From positions 62,001 through 126,000 of the forward strand of contig DATBHW010000011.1 in assembly GCA_036557285.1 (NCBI GenBank): a stretch of DNA of 64,000 nt, written 5' to 3'. Of the stretch, positions 33,575-42,906 are shown in pieces. The translations under genes were made by a program, and so were the position numbers. Every line of letters begins with the position of its first letter. The first letter of the stretch is position 1. The stretch comes from Ktedonobacterales bacterium. GTDB taxonomy: Bacteria; Chloroflexota; Ktedonobacteria; Ktedonobacterales; DATBGS01. The notes under the pieces were generated by a model. That model was given only the letters and a program-made list of their open reading frames with translations, did no database searches and was not told where the DNA came from.

Positions 33575-33616
33575 AAAAAATGAGCGGGCCGCTCACCGGA
33601 AGCTGTGAGCGGCCCG
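33575..33616 (-). terminator. rho-independent terminator of the membrane-anchored protein gene
   Basis: A perfect 12-bp stem (33585-33596 with 33605-33616), followed on the minus strand by a run of six T (33580-33575). Confidence 0.85.
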
Positions 33617-33645
33617 GCTTGTCTGGCGCGTTTCGATCCTGCGCC

Positions 33646-35112
33646 TTACTCGTCGGAGATAGGGCGCCCCTGGTAGAATCGAGCCAGGAACTTGCCCGCT
33701 AGCTTGGCGTCGTTTTGGCCTATGCCGTTTACCGTATCGCCTGCCCAGGCGGTAGAGGTAGCCCATCCCGAAACTGAGGAGCGCGGCCATTTCGGCTCAT
33801 CGAAGGACCAGATGACGCCCGCAAACCAGGGAGCAGTCTTCTGCGGAAAAGCCCTGAGCAGGGCTTCCATGTCATTCGCCTGTTCGAGGTCGTCGCGGGT
33901 AGTAGGCGCGGTAGCGCCTGGCCTGATATTGGAGCCAGGGACGCTCTCGTAGCCAGCGGAGGTGAAAAGGATGGGATGTTGATACTTGTCGTACAGTCCT
34001 CCCAGGCGGCCAACAATGTCGCCCTGACCCGCCAGGTCCAGGTCGTCTTGTTTGCCATGCCAGGCATCAACCAGGGTGGCGACAGGCACATCGGCGGCAA
34101 GTTTCGTGAGCGGGAAACCGGCATCCAAGCCGATAAAATCCGCGGCGTCCCACCAGCTAATATGCTCGAACTCAATTGGCACCCTGGAGTCATTGGCATT
34201 GGTCCAGGAGGCCCCGTAGATCAACTTTCCTTGATAGCCCCCGCCGGTCTGTTGATGGCCCTGATAGTCGGTATAGGTGTCGCTTTTGAGGGCGTTGATG
34301 ACGTGCCTCCACTCGCAGTCACGGCGTCCAGTGCAGGTCAGCTTCTCGCCAGGAGCGCCTGTAGCTCCCTTGGTCCCCTTGCCGGTTGCTTTGGTGTCGG
34401 TGGTCATATTGACCAGATCGTTCCCAAAAATAAAATAGGGCAGATGGTACTTCTGCGAGAGCTGCGCGTAGTGAACGGCGTAGGCGGTGTAGCTGTCGAA
34501 CCATTGATGTTCTGCTGTTGAGGTTACTTCGAACTGGATGGAGATTTGACCGGGCGTATTAAACCAGAGGTTCCCAATGGCCGTTGACGAGGTAGTCGTC
34601 TGATCATGGGTCAGCAGCATGTTTAGCGTTAATAGCGGGGTCAAGCCAACGGCTTGCGCGTCCGTAATGGCCTGTTCGATGTCCTGATCTGGCAACGAGT
34701 CGACATTTCCTGAGTCGGTGGATTTATAGCTGACTTTGGTGTCGTGGCTTGTCCCCTGGTCGCCTGTCACCTGGATCGCCACCGTGTTCATATGATAGTC
34801 GTTGGCTTGAGAGGCCAGGATTTTTCGAGAGTCAGGTTTCATGAATTGCTGGTCGCCCCATTTGCGCAGCCAGACATCACGAAAACCCTGGAAGGAAATG
34901 GCCGCGCCTGGCGCGCTTGTTCCAGCCTGGGGATGCAATTTTGCCAGGAAAAACGAGGCGTTCGTCAGCCAGCCCGACCCCAGAAAAAAGATCAACCCAA
35001 GGGCAATTACCGCGATAGTGACGTTCACCAGACCGCTCAGCCGACTGCGGGGTCGGCTTGGTGGCGGGATCAGGTGTTGGGCGGTTGGCGATGGGTTGGG
35101 CAAGATAGGCAT
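33646..35112 (-). CDS. membrane-anchored TIM-barrel-like protein (possibly GH113-like)
   Basis: A 488-residue protein with one membrane anchor near residues 25-55 and a long extracytoplasmic domain. Segments such as FRDVWLRKWGDQQF, MNTVAIQVTG, YHLPYFIFGNDLVNMT, ISWWDAADFIGLDAGFPL, YDKYQHPILFTSAGYES and APWFAGVIWSFDEP run in the order of a GH113-type barrel. The usual catalytic glutamates, expected where FGNDL and TSAGYES stand, are not seen, so it may bind rather than cleave glycan. ATG 35112 has GGAGG upstream; an earlier ATG lies inside the preceding gene. Family placement is tentative. Confidence 0.6.
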   Translation of the reverse strand: MPILPNPSPTAQHLIPPPSRPRSRLSGLVNVTIAVIALGLIFFLGSGWLTNASFFLAKLHPQAGTSAPGAAISFQGFRDVWLRKWGDQQFMKPDSRKILASQANDYHMNTVAIQVTGDQGTSHDTKVSYKSTDSGNVDSLPDQDIEQAITDAQAVGLTPLLTLNMLLTHDQTTTSSTAIGNLWFNTPGQISIQFEVTSTAEHQWFDSYTAYAVHYAQLSQKYHLPYFIFGNDLVNMTTDTKATGKGTKGATGAPGEKLTCTGRRDCEWRHVINALKSDTYTDYQGHQQTGGGYQGKLIYGASWTNANDSRVPIEFEHISWWDAADFIGLDAGFPLTKLAADVPVATLVDAWHGKQDDLDLAGQGDIVGRLGGLYDKYQHPILFTSAGYESVPGSNIRPGATAPTTRDDLEQANDMEALLRAFPQKTAPWFAGVIWSFDEPKWPRSSVSGWATSTAWAGDTVNGIGQNDAKLAGKFLARFYQGRPISDE

Positions 35113-35149
35113 CGTGGCGTAGTCCTCCACTCTTTGCGGATCACTGGTT

Positions 35150-36181
35150 TCAAGCGCTGGCAATGAGCTTGCGATATTTTTCTGATGCTTCTTTCCAGGC
35201 TTCTTCAGATAGCCCCAGTTTCTCGCGCAGGATGTCCAGGGGCATGCCTTCCTGAAGCTGACGCACCGCGTAGGTATCGCGCAGAAGCTGGAGCGTGACG
35301 CGCTTCTGAATGCGCGCCTTGCGTACTGCCCGCGCCAGAATATAGTTCAGGTTGCGGTCGGTGCAGTCGAAGACTTTGCCTTGAGGTCGGTATTTAGTCA
35401 GATAGCGTTGAAAAGCCTCGGTGAACTCAGCAGGCAAGGTCAGGCGTCGTTGTTTGCGCTGTTTGATCTGATCGGTAAACTGTACAGAGACGGCTGGATG
35501 CGCCGGGTCGCTGAGGTCGAAGTGGCTTAGCTGCAAGGCCATCACTTCTTCTTTCTTCAAGCCAGCGTGCAGCAGCAGCATGACCAGAGACTGGCTGCGG
35601 CTATCTTCGGCGGCAGCGGTTTCAAGCCGCTCGATCTCCTCCTCGTAAAGCATCTCAGGCAGCGGGGGCAATGGCCGCGTGAGGACGATGCCAGCAGCAG
35701 CGTTTTCCGGCAGGATGCGCTCGCTGGCAAGCCAGCCAAAGAAGTTCTTGAGGAAGGTTGCCCGCCGCGCCATTGTTTTAGGGGCAGGCTGCTGGCCGCG
35801 CTCCCAACGCAGGTGCATCATCCAGCGGGTCAGGTCGTTGTTGGCAATGCGGCCAATGGGCGTCTCATTCCCTAGGTACTCGTTCAGGAGCCGAAGGTCC
35901 GAAAGAAAGCAGGTAATCGTATAGCGCGAATGAGCCGTTAGCCGCAGATATTCCTGGTAGGCCGGAGCGCATTCCGCCAGGCTGCTTTCAGCGGTGGGCG
36001 GCACAATTTCAGCGGCAGGCGCGTGGACGATCTTGACTTCTTTGGAGAACAGGCTTGGTTGCGTGATGAGGGCATCAGCTTCGGCCAGCCCTCCTGGGCG
36101 TTGTTCTGTATTGGTAGAAGTGGCGGCCTGGTTTGCCGCGTCATGACGCGGCAGGCGATTGGGCTGGTCACTGTCGGGCAT
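35150..36181 (-). CDS. tyrosine recombinase-like protein, degenerate active site
   Basis: A 343-residue protein with the XerC/D layout: a SAM-like core-binding domain (about 65-155; YQEYLRLTAHSRYTITCFLSDL) and a catalytic-type domain (about 175-340). The usual active-site residues are altered: GLR is GLKKEE (K209), H-x-L-R-H is QLLRD (R301 kept, both His changed), and no His or Trp is seen before the terminal Tyr336. It probably cannot recombine DNA and may be a DNA-binding or structural derivative. ATG 36181 follows GGAG at 9 bases. The membrane-anchored protein gene starts 37 bp downstream. Confidence 0.75.
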   Translation of the reverse strand: MPDSDQPNRLPRHDAANQAATSTNTEQRPGGLAEADALITQPSLFSKEVKIVHAPAAEIVPPTAESSLAECAPAYQEYLRLTAHSRYTITCFLSDLRLLNEYLGNETPIGRIANNDLTRWMMHLRWERGQQPAPKTMARRATFLKNFFGWLASERILPENAAAGIVLTRPLPPLPEMLYEEEIERLETAAAEDSRSQSLVMLLLHAGLKKEEVMALQLSHFDLSDPAHPAVSVQFTDQIKQRKQRRLTLPAEFTEAFQRYLTKYRPQGKVFDCTDRNLNYILARAVRKARIQKRVTLQLLRDTYAVRQLQEGMPLDILREKLGLSEEAWKEASEKYRKLIASA

Positions 36182-36212
36182 AATGCTGGTCTCCATCGTT
36201 CTCTGAGCGGCA

Positions 36213-36250
36213 TGCACATCGGCGCAGTGGCATCACTGCGCCGATGTGCA
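36213..36250. repeat. 17-bp perfect palindrome at the recombinase-like gene promoter
   Basis: Arms at 36213-36229 and 36234-36250 with loop GCAT. It overlaps the first base of the -10 element (36250-36255) and covers the likely transcription start. No U tract on either side, so an operator or a repeat element is more likely than a terminator. Confidence 0.7.
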
Positions 36251-36258
36251 TTATAGCA
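36250..36258 (-). promoter_or_regulatory. extended -10 of the recombinase-like gene
   Basis: TGCTATAAT on the minus strand, about 70 bp before the start; no clear -35. Confidence 0.45.
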
Positions 36259-36308
36259 GACTGTGCCATCAATCACCCAGTTTGGAGGGGCATTCTAGGA
36301 CCAGCGGG

Positions 36309-38537
36309 CTAGGCCCTGTTGATAGTGATCTCTGCCATCCCCTGGCTGTAAGATAAAATCTGGCGAGCGCCGTCCTGCTGCTGCGTCTCACCGGTGACGC
36401 CGTTGAGCAGGTTATTAGCTGTGACCACCAGGGTATTTATATCGCCCTCGCTGAAGGCGCTCGCGTCGGTGGCTTGAGCGATCTTCTGGGCGATTGGCTG
36501 GATGATCTTAATCGCTGCGGCGATATTGGCGCCAGCATTCTTAATCTTATCAAACAGATTCAGGAGGGTCGAAGCGCCGCTGGCTTTGGCGGCAAGACAG
36601 GAGTGCTGCATGGTGAACGCGAGATAGGATTTGACATTTGCTGGGCCGGTGCAATCACTGGCATTGATGGTTGCATCTGCGCCCAGGCCGAAGCCATCAT
36701 CTCCCTTGAAGGCGCCGGTCTGCCCATCCTGATTCCAGTCCTTTTGCCCAACTTTGCCAGCGATGAGGTTCAGAATATACTCTGCCGCTACCGTTCTATC
36801 GTAGAGTGTACCTGCATTTTTGAGCTGATTCGCCAGTTGATTCAGCAAGGTCGCGTCTACGCCCAGCCCGGTATCCAGGGCTGTGTTATTGCCTGGGAAG
36901 AGGGGACCCTTGTTGGGGAAGGCCGTCACCTGGTGGCGAATATGAAGCAAGACTTCTTTCAGGATTTTCCCAAGATAGGCGACGTTTTTGGATGGGCTGG
37001 CAGGTGGGGCCGAGGCTTCGGTCTGCTCCTGAGTGATCTGGAATGTCAGGTCTGTTGATAACCTGGTCAGGTCTTTCACTCCCAGGAGGTTGCTCCCCTT
37101 TGCTACGTTCAGGGTTGCGCTCCCATCTGTCTGGACCTGGACCGGCCCCAGCAGGGTACAGGCTGCGCTTCCAGAATCGCAGAGCCAGGCAAAATAGGTT
37201 GAGCCAGCCGCCGGTTTTTGTAAGCCGGTAAAGGCTGCTTTCAGAGTATTGGCGGGGTGCTGGAAGTCGTTCGCATCGCTGTCGGAGAATGTGACCGTTC
37301 CTACGCTGCCGGTGAGAGGAGGTGTATTCGTCTGAGTGTTCGTTTTATTGCCCAGCGCAACGAGCAGGATGCCACTGCCAATGATGATAAGCAGCAGGAT
37401 GGTTCCTATTACGGCGTAGCGGCCAAGATGGTTTGCTGGTTTGCGTCGTGATCGGTCCATGCCTGGCGGCGCTATCCCTGGAGCCACAGGCCGCGCTCCC
37501 GCTGGCCCTTGACCAACAAACCCTGCTGGCGGCTGCCCGGCGTTACCGAGGTTGCCAGCCTGCCACGCTGGCGTGCCTGGTTCATCAGCCTGTCTGGTTG
37601 CCACTGTGCCGATGTTAGTCTGGTTTGCTGGCTGCGCTGGATTGGCGACGGTTGCCAGGGCGTCTTGTGTCCCTGCTGCCTCCCCGATGTTAATGCGTAT
37701 GGGGGGCTGGTTCACCGCCGACGCGATAGCAGCGCCCATCGCGCCTGCGGTGCGGAAGCGTTCATCGGGTTTTTTTGCCATGCCGACCAGCGCCACCTGC
37801 GCGAGCGCGTTCGATACCGCCGGATTGGTCTCCTCGATGGGCGGCGGCGGCGTCATAATGTGCTGCATAATGATGCCCACCGGGGTATCGGCATCGAAGG
37901 GCAGCTTCCCGGCCAGCATTTCATAGAGCATGACGCTGAGCGAGTAGACATCGCTGCGGGCGTCCATTGCCTGGCCCTGGCCCTGCTCAGGTGACATATA
38001 GTGCGGTGTGCCGATGACCAGGCCGCTGGCGGTCAGGCCAGAGACGCCGCTGATCTTGGCAAGACCAAAATCCGTGAGGACCGCATCACCCTGCCGATTA
38101 ATAATGACATTGGCTGGCTTGATGTCTCGGTGCAGCATGCCTTGCTTGTGGGCGTAATCAACCGCTGCGCAGAGCTGCTGGAAGAGGCGCACCACTTCAT
38201 CAGGCGGTACGATATGGCCGGAGCGGTGGTAGCGCGTCATACGCTGCGCCAGGGTTTCACCTTCAACGTATTCCATGACCATATAGGGCTTGTCGCCCTC
38301 AATATCGAAATCAAAGACCTGCACGATATGAGGGTGACGCAGCCGGGCTACGGCCATCGCTTCGTTTTGGAAGCGCGCGATGAATTCGGGATCAGTTTCA
38401 CTATTGGTGAGCAAGACTTTAATGGCGACATAGCGTTGGAGTTGCGGATGGAAGGCTTTATAGACTTCACCCATGCCCCCACGCCCTAATCGGCTGATGA
38501 GTTCATATTTGCCGATGCGATTTGGCGATGCTTGCAT
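36309..38537 (-). CDS. membrane Ser/Thr protein kinase
   Basis: A 742-residue Hanks-type kinase. The catalytic domain (residues 10-270) is complete: GRGGMGEVYK loop, Lys40 in VAIKVL, HRDIKPANV, DFGLAK and YMSPEQG. A Pro/Gly/Asn-rich linker follows, then one membrane helix (about 370-392: AVIGTILLLIIIGSGILLV) and a roughly 340-residue outer domain that I do not recognise; it has no PASTA repeats. A cytoplasmic kinase signalling from an external sensor is the likely arrangement. ATG 38537 has AAGGAAGGGA upstream. No phosphatase gene is adjacent; its targets are unknown. Confidence 0.92.
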   Translation of the reverse strand: MQASPNRIGKYELISRLGRGGMGEVYKAFHPQLQRYVAIKVLLTNSETDPEFIARFQNEAMAVARLRHPHIVQVFDFDIEGDKPYMVMEYVEGETLAQRMTRYHRSGHIVPPDEVVRLFQQLCAAVDYAHKQGMLHRDIKPANVIINRQGDAVLTDFGLAKISGVSGLTASGLVIGTPHYMSPEQGQGQAMDARSDVYSLSVMLYEMLAGKLPFDADTPVGIIMQHIMTPPPPIEETNPAVSNALAQVALVGMAKKPDERFRTAGAMGAAIASAVNQPPIRINIGEAAGTQDALATVANPAQPANQTNIGTVATRQADEPGTPAWQAGNLGNAGQPPAGFVGQGPAGARPVAPGIAPPGMDRSRRKPANHLGRYAVIGTILLLIIIGSGILLVALGNKTNTQTNTPPLTGSVGTVTFSDSDANDFQHPANTLKAAFTGLQKPAAGSTYFAWLCDSGSAACTLLGPVQVQTDGSATLNVAKGSNLLGVKDLTRLSTDLTFQITQEQTEASAPPASPSKNVAYLGKILKEVLLHIRHQVTAFPNKGPLFPGNNTALDTGLGVDATLLNQLANQLKNAGTLYDRTVAAEYILNLIAGKVGQKDWNQDGQTGAFKGDDGFGLGADATINASDCTGPANVKSYLAFTMQHSCLAAKASGASTLLNLFDKIKNAGANIAAAIKIIQPIAQKIAQATDASAFSEGDINTLVVTANNLLNGVTGETQQQDGARQILSYSQGMAEITINRA

Positions 38538-38806
38538 ACGTTCCCTTCCTTCTCCCACCAGGCTGAGTGGGTTCCCCAGAATGATGTGTATCTGATAATG
38601 CCAGAATGGGCTGATCGCTGATGCACATTGTACTCTTTCTGCGATCAGGCGTCGCGGGTCTCTCTCACCCTAAGTATCGCCTGTTTAGCCCGGGCAACGC
38701 ATCGGCAATATACTGTATTTTTGCGCGCTGTTGTAGCCCCGCCGAGATGGCGCTGCGCGTGGAGGCGGTGTCAGCTATGGCGAAAGGCAAGGCGTGTTGT
38801 GCCGGG

Positions 38807-39712
38807 CTATGGCGCTGGCCGGAACCCGTATTGTTTCCAGATGGTCTGGCTTTGGGGGGAGCGCATGAAATCAATAAACTGCTGGGAGAGGCCGGGGTTG
38901 GCGGCATGGCTTGCGAGGGCTGCCAGCATAGCAACAGGTGGATTGAAGGACGCCGGGATGGAAAGTTCACGGAGCGCGCTTGCTCCGTGCTGTCGCTCGA
39001 CTGTGAGGTAGTTGGTGTGGTACACAATGGCAAAATCGCCTGCGGAGGGAGACCTGGCTATCGCCTGCGCGGCGGCTGGCCCATCGGTATAATTATTGAT
39101 GAGGTTTCCGTACACACGGGCGGAGTATTGCTGGCCGAAGGCCGGATTGAGGATCATGCTTTCGAGCGTCCCTTGAATGTGTCGGTTGAGGCCGTCCAGA
39201 CTGGAGATGCCAAGATAGCGCAGCCCTGGCCTGGCAAGGTCTTGCAGGGTATGAATGTTGCCAGGGTTGGCCGGTGGAAGCACGACGCTCAGATCATCGG
39301 TTGCCAGCGTTGTCCCTACACTTTGCGTGAATCCAATAGCGCGGGCATCAAGCATCGTCTGGAGGTCATCGGTGATAAGCAGATCGACATCGGCCAGCGT
39401 ATTGACGGTAATAGCGTTCACCTGGGCGGTGGAGAAATTAAAAACGTAGGGGATCGTGAGGCCGCGTGATGTAAAGAAGGCGTCTGCCAGGGCTGGCAAC
39501 ACCAGTTGGAGAGTTGGACTGGCGAAGATAATGAGTCCGCCTTGTTGGACGATATGCTGGGTGCTGGTATTGCCCTGTGTGCTGCCCGGCCCCCAGGCTG
39601 CGCCGCTATTGCCGCCGCAGGCCGCCAGCGCCAGCAGGGGGATGAGCAGGATGGTTAGCTGAAGATGACGCCTGGGCATCCGCTGGGTTCTTTCTTCTAT
39701 TGGGTTCTTCAT
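38807..39712 (-). CDS. ModA-like substrate-binding lipoprotein
   Basis: A 301-residue periplasmic-binding-type protein of the molybdate-binding (ModA) group. The N-terminus is a lipoprotein signal (LTILLIPLLALAAC with Cys as the lipidation site), followed by LIIFASPTLQLVLPALADAF, as in ModA, and the late FIDFMRSPQSQTIWKQYGF. No permease or ATPase for such a transporter is adjacent. It lies 32 bp after the CydA-like gene and closes the respiratory gene row. A role in metal or cofactor supply, or simply as an anchored accessory, is conceivable but not shown. Confidence 0.78.
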   Translation of the reverse strand: MKNPIEERTQRMPRRHLQLTILLIPLLALAACGGNSGAAWGPGSTQGNTSTQHIVQQGGLIIFASPTLQLVLPALADAFFTSRGLTIPYVFNFSTAQVNAITVNTLADVDLLITDDLQTMLDARAIGFTQSVGTTLATDDLSVVLPPANPGNIHTLQDLARPGLRYLGISSLDGLNRHIQGTLESMILNPAFGQQYSARVYGNLINNYTDGPAAAQAIARSPSAGDFAIVYHTNYLTVERQHGASALRELSIPASFNPPVAMLAALASHAANPGLSQQFIDFMRSPQSQTIWKQYGFRPAP

Positions 39713-39744
39713 AAGATAGGTTGTGCATATCCTGTTGCGAAGAT

Positions 39745-41052
39745 CTAAGGTATGTTGTGAATATCGCGTGCTGGCGGCGCGTATTCGTTAGATGGGGTCA
39801 TATCGGGACTTTGTGGCTGAATATACATCCGCCCGTAAATCAAGAAGGGGCGTCGTGACTCTTCGCGGATTAACCCCATATCAAACATCATGCCAACGAC
39901 CACGAAGCCTAGAATCAGGAGGATGATATGGGGTAAGATGCCCCGCGCGCCCCACTTCAACCCTGATTGGATCGATCCCAGATAAGCGCCAAACATGAGG
40001 AAGCCGCTGAGCGTGAGGCCCGCCAGGGAAACATATTTCCAGGGATTCATCAGCCCTAATTGCCCCAGAAAGCTCAGATCGAGACCCAGCACGTTAGGAC
40101 TCCAATGGGAGGGCAGGCAGAGCCAGCCACCAAAGAAGAGGAGTAAGATCATCAGCAGGGTAGCCGCTCGCGCGTGCCTTGCTCTGGCTTTTCGCATCTG
40201 GGCGCTGATGTAGAGGGCGCTGAAGAAGAAGAGCGCGGTTAGCAAGATGACCTGGATCAAGAAGAGAAAAGAACGCTCTCCGCCACCCATGATGCGATAG
40301 AAGGCGCTGGGGGCGTGGTCACGGATCAATTGAGCATACTGCCAGCCGATGAAGGGTTGCAGCATCATCAGACCAATGCCAAACAGCAGGCCCAGCCCGC
40401 CAACAAAGTCCCAATATGCCTTGTCGTCCAGGGAGCGAGCGCGAAGAAAGCGCCAGGCAGCATACGCGCCGATGAGAAACCCTGCATACGAAATGTTGCC
40501 GACAACGCGGTGAAAATCGAGGACAATATCGGTGGGATTGAAGATGACTGATTGCAGGCTGTTTGGCTCTGTAGGCGTGAGCATGTAGGAGGCGACAATA
40601 TCCACCATGAACTGCTGCGCCCAGGCGACAAACATGAGCAGGTAGCCAATGGAGAGATGCAGTGCGCGATAGCCTTTGAGGGTGTCCCAGGTGTAGTACC
40701 AGGTATAGAGGTACAGAATATACAGGATGAACGACGCCGCCTCCATGACGAACGGCCAGAATGTAATGCGAAAGAGAGTTGTCCAGAAGAGCGGCCAGAG
40801 CATCACTAACACCAGCACGAACATGATGGCAATGAAGCTGCCGGGCGCGAAGGTGATAACCTGCACTCTGGCAATGCCGTGGGCAAACCGATCCCAGCGT
40901 TTATCGCCGGTGAAATAATAGACGCTCTCAGTAGTCACGGCGATAAAGATGAGGCCGGTGAGTGCGGCGGCAATCAGAATGTGCGATTCAGCAATGATGG
41001 CAATCACTAGCTGGCTTCCCCAGAAGGAGAAGATCGTATCTGCAAGGACCAT
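39745..41052 (-). CDS. CydA-like cytochrome bd superfamily protein (second copy)
   Basis: A 435-residue polytopic protein related to subunit I of bd-type oxidases. The N-terminal His in AESHILIAAALTG corresponds to a heme ligand, and the internal FHRVVGNISYAGFLIGAY carries the second His. The sequence lacks the GRQPW motif and the acidic helix residues of canonical CydA, so quinol oxidation by the usual site is doubtful. Residues 270-330 and the C-terminus hold further helices. ATG 41052 follows GGAGG. It comes 21 bp after cytochrome b. No CydB gene exists in the window. Confidence 0.78.
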   Translation of the reverse strand: MVLADTIFSFWGSQLVIAIIAESHILIAAALTGLIFIAVTTESVYYFTGDKRWDRFAHGIARVQVITFAPGSFIAIMFVLVLVMLWPLFWTTLFRITFWPFVMEAASFILYILYLYTWYYTWDTLKGYRALHLSIGYLLMFVAWAQQFMVDIVASYMLTPTEPNSLQSVIFNPTDIVLDFHRVVGNISYAGFLIGAYAAWRFLRARSLDDKAYWDFVGGLGLLFGIGLMMLQPFIGWQYAQLIRDHAPSAFYRIMGGGERSFLFLIQVILLTALFFFSALYISAQMRKARARHARAATLLMILLLFFGGWLCLPSHWSPNVLGLDLSFLGQLGLMNPWKYVSLAGLTLSGFLMFGAYLGSIQSGLKWGARGILPHIILLILGFVVVGMMFDMGLIREESRRPFLIYGRMYIQPQSPDMTPSNEYAPPARDIHNIP

Positions 41053-41073
41053 AGCCTACCTCCGCGCGGGCAT

Positions 41074-42291
41074 TTACTGGGTTGGGAAGTTTTCGATTCG
41101 GTAGATCGCCAGTAGTAGCAAGGTAAAGATGCTGAAGGCCACGATGATGCCGGTAGCCAGTGCAACCGGGCGCTTGAAGATGTTCATCGCTGGATGGCGA
41201 TCTACAAAAGGCAGAAGAATCAAGTACATAATGAAGACGCCGAAGATGACCGGCAGCAGGGGAATCATCCAGGCTGGAAGATAGGGCAGCATCTGGTCGG
41301 CGGGAAGCATGAACCATTCTGGCAGGGGTACAAACGTGCTGGTAGCGGCATTGGCAGGCTCATCCAGAGTAGGAAAAGCGGTGAGGGTGAGCAAGACAAT
41401 GACCAGGAAGCAGGCAAGTGTGACGATGCCCTCGCGGAGCGAATGCTGCGGGAAGAAGTAATCGGTGTCGTCTGGAACCTGGCGCTTGCGGCTTTTAGGA
41501 CTATTGGCCTCTTCCTGAGCTTTGATATGGGAGGTAAACTCATCGCCCTCCATGCTGAGCGTGTCGGCCAGGTGTTCTCTGCGTCGCTTGCGATAGTTGA
41601 GCCAGGAGCCATACTGACCCTGGAGGACGACGAACAGCACATGAACAAAGATGAAGCCCAGCAGCAGCGAAGGTAAGACCCAGACATGCAGGGCGAAAGT
41701 GCGCGTGAGTGACGCAGGATTGATACGATCACTGCCGAGCCAGATTTCCTTGAACCAGAGGCCGACGATGGGTGTCCAGCCCATGATGTGTTCACCCACC
41801 ATGAAGGTATAGAAGCCGGTCTGGTCCATACGCAGGCATGCCCCGGTATAGGCGACGGCGGTCATCAAGATGAAGAGGAAGACGCCAGCCACCCAGGTCA
41901 GTTCGCGTGGGCGTTTGTAGGCGCTGGAAAAATAGGTGCGGGCCATATGCAGGCCGAGCAGGAAGACAAGCATATAGCCGTTCCAGTAATGGTAGCCGCG
42001 CACCCAATTGCCAAAGGGGACGGTATAGTTGATGGCCTGAATGCTGTCATAGGCGTGTTCCCAGTCAGGGACATAGTAAAAGAGCAGGAAGATGCCGGTG
42101 GTGATCTGGGTGATGGTGAGCAGAACGATAGCGCCACCAAGAGTATAGAGCCAGCCAAAACGCTTGGGTACCGGATCGGAGAGTAAGCGATTAAGGAACT
42201 CGCTGAGCGGATAACGCTCATCCAGCCAATCGTAGATGTATTGGCCGCCCCGGCTGATGATATTCACCCCTTGGGGACGGAGCGTTTTCAT
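41074..42291 (-). CDS. cytochrome b of a b6f-like complex
   Basis: A 405-residue cytochrome b with about eight membrane helices, fusing the b6-like half to a subunit-IV-like half. Two heme-ligand His pairs are present: H-x13-H in RGYHYWNGYMLVFLLGLHMAR and H-x14-H in LHVWVLPSLLLGFIFVH; the x14 spacing is that of the b6f type. The quinol-site PEWF (PLPEWFMLP) corresponds to PEWY. The position of the b6f heme-c Cys is Thr (LYTLGG), so no covalent extra heme is expected. ATG 42291 follows AGGAGG. Together with the Rieske gene next to it, this is the core of a quinol-oxidising complex. Confidence 0.93.
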   Translation of the reverse strand: MKTLRPQGVNIISRGGQYIYDWLDERYPLSEFLNRLLSDPVPKRFGWLYTLGGAIVLLTITQITTGIFLLFYYVPDWEHAYDSIQAINYTVPFGNWVRGYHYWNGYMLVFLLGLHMARTYFSSAYKRPRELTWVAGVFLFILMTAVAYTGACLRMDQTGFYTFMVGEHIMGWTPIVGLWFKEIWLGSDRINPASLTRTFALHVWVLPSLLLGFIFVHVLFVVLQGQYGSWLNYRKRRREHLADTLSMEGDEFTSHIKAQEEANSPKSRKRQVPDDTDYFFPQHSLREGIVTLACFLVIVLLTLTAFPTLDEPANAATSTFVPLPEWFMLPADQMLPYLPAWMIPLLPVIFGVFIMYLILLPFVDRHPAMNIFKRPVALATGIIVAFSIFTLLLLAIYRIENFPTQ

Positions 42292-42379
42292 GAGGAGCCT
42301 CCTGATAACACGCTAAATTGGCTAAACGCGTGCTCTCCTCGCTGGCCGACGCGCCAGCCTGGCGCGGGCATATTGCCAG

Positions 42380-42856
42380 CTAGTCCAGAATGTCGATATA
42401 CACGTAGAGATCACCATTGACAATTTTGTGCTGGAACTCTCGCAGCGCGTAGGGCGGCGGCCCCGCGATGACACGACCCAGGCGATCATAGACACCTCCA
42501 TGACAGGGGCATTTGAAAAGCTGCTGGTATGCCTGCCATTGAACAGGGCAGCCCATATGTGTGCAGCCGTTGTAAAAGGTGAAAAGCTGGTTGCCGCTTT
42601 TCAAGACAAAGACGCCGACTGGCCGGGTTGTACTTTGTCCTGAGCCAACAATGGGCGCGCTGATGGCGAACTCCGCTGGCGTGTTCGGTGGGATGTTCGC
42701 AATTGGCCCCACTTTCACCCAGGCGGTTGGCTGTGGGCTAAAGATAGCTCCCAGGACATAGCCAGCCACTGGCACGCCCACCAGCAAGGCCAGCGCGCCC
42801 TGGACCGCAGCATTACCCGCGATAAAAAGCCGACGCCTTGAGATTTTTTCGGCCAT
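42380..42856 (-). CDS. Rieske iron-sulfur protein
   Basis: A 158-residue Rieske protein for the bc-type complex. The N-terminus has a twin-arginine-like SRRRLF and a single membrane helix (residues 8-35). The cluster motifs are CTHMGC and CPCHGG, and the Pro loop GPPPYAL follows. ATG 42856 is chosen because the longer frame to 42910 would overlap the upstream gene. It hands electrons from quinol to a partner that in this locus is not an obvious cytochrome c. It is followed by cytochrome b. Confidence 0.95.
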   Translation of the reverse strand: MAEKISRRRLFIAGNAAVQGALALLVGVPVAGYVLGAIFSPQPTAWVKVGPIANIPPNTPAEFAISAPIVGSGQSTTRPVGVFVLKSGNQLFTFYNGCTHMGCPVQWQAYQQLFKCPCHGGVYDRLGRVIAGPPPYALREFQHKIVNGDLYVYIDILD

Positions 42857-42906
42857 AGTATGCTCACTTCCACCTGGAATCAGAGGCTGGAACAGCCCTG
42901 TTGAGG

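Noticed and set aside
35150-36308. integrated mobile element marked by the tyrosine recombinase
   Set aside because: No attachment-site direct repeats, no other phage or plasmid genes and no nearby composition change; the active site is degenerate.
38807-39712. molybdate ABC transporter
   Set aside because: Only the binding protein is present; no ModB or ModC gene is adjacent, so the transporter is not supported.
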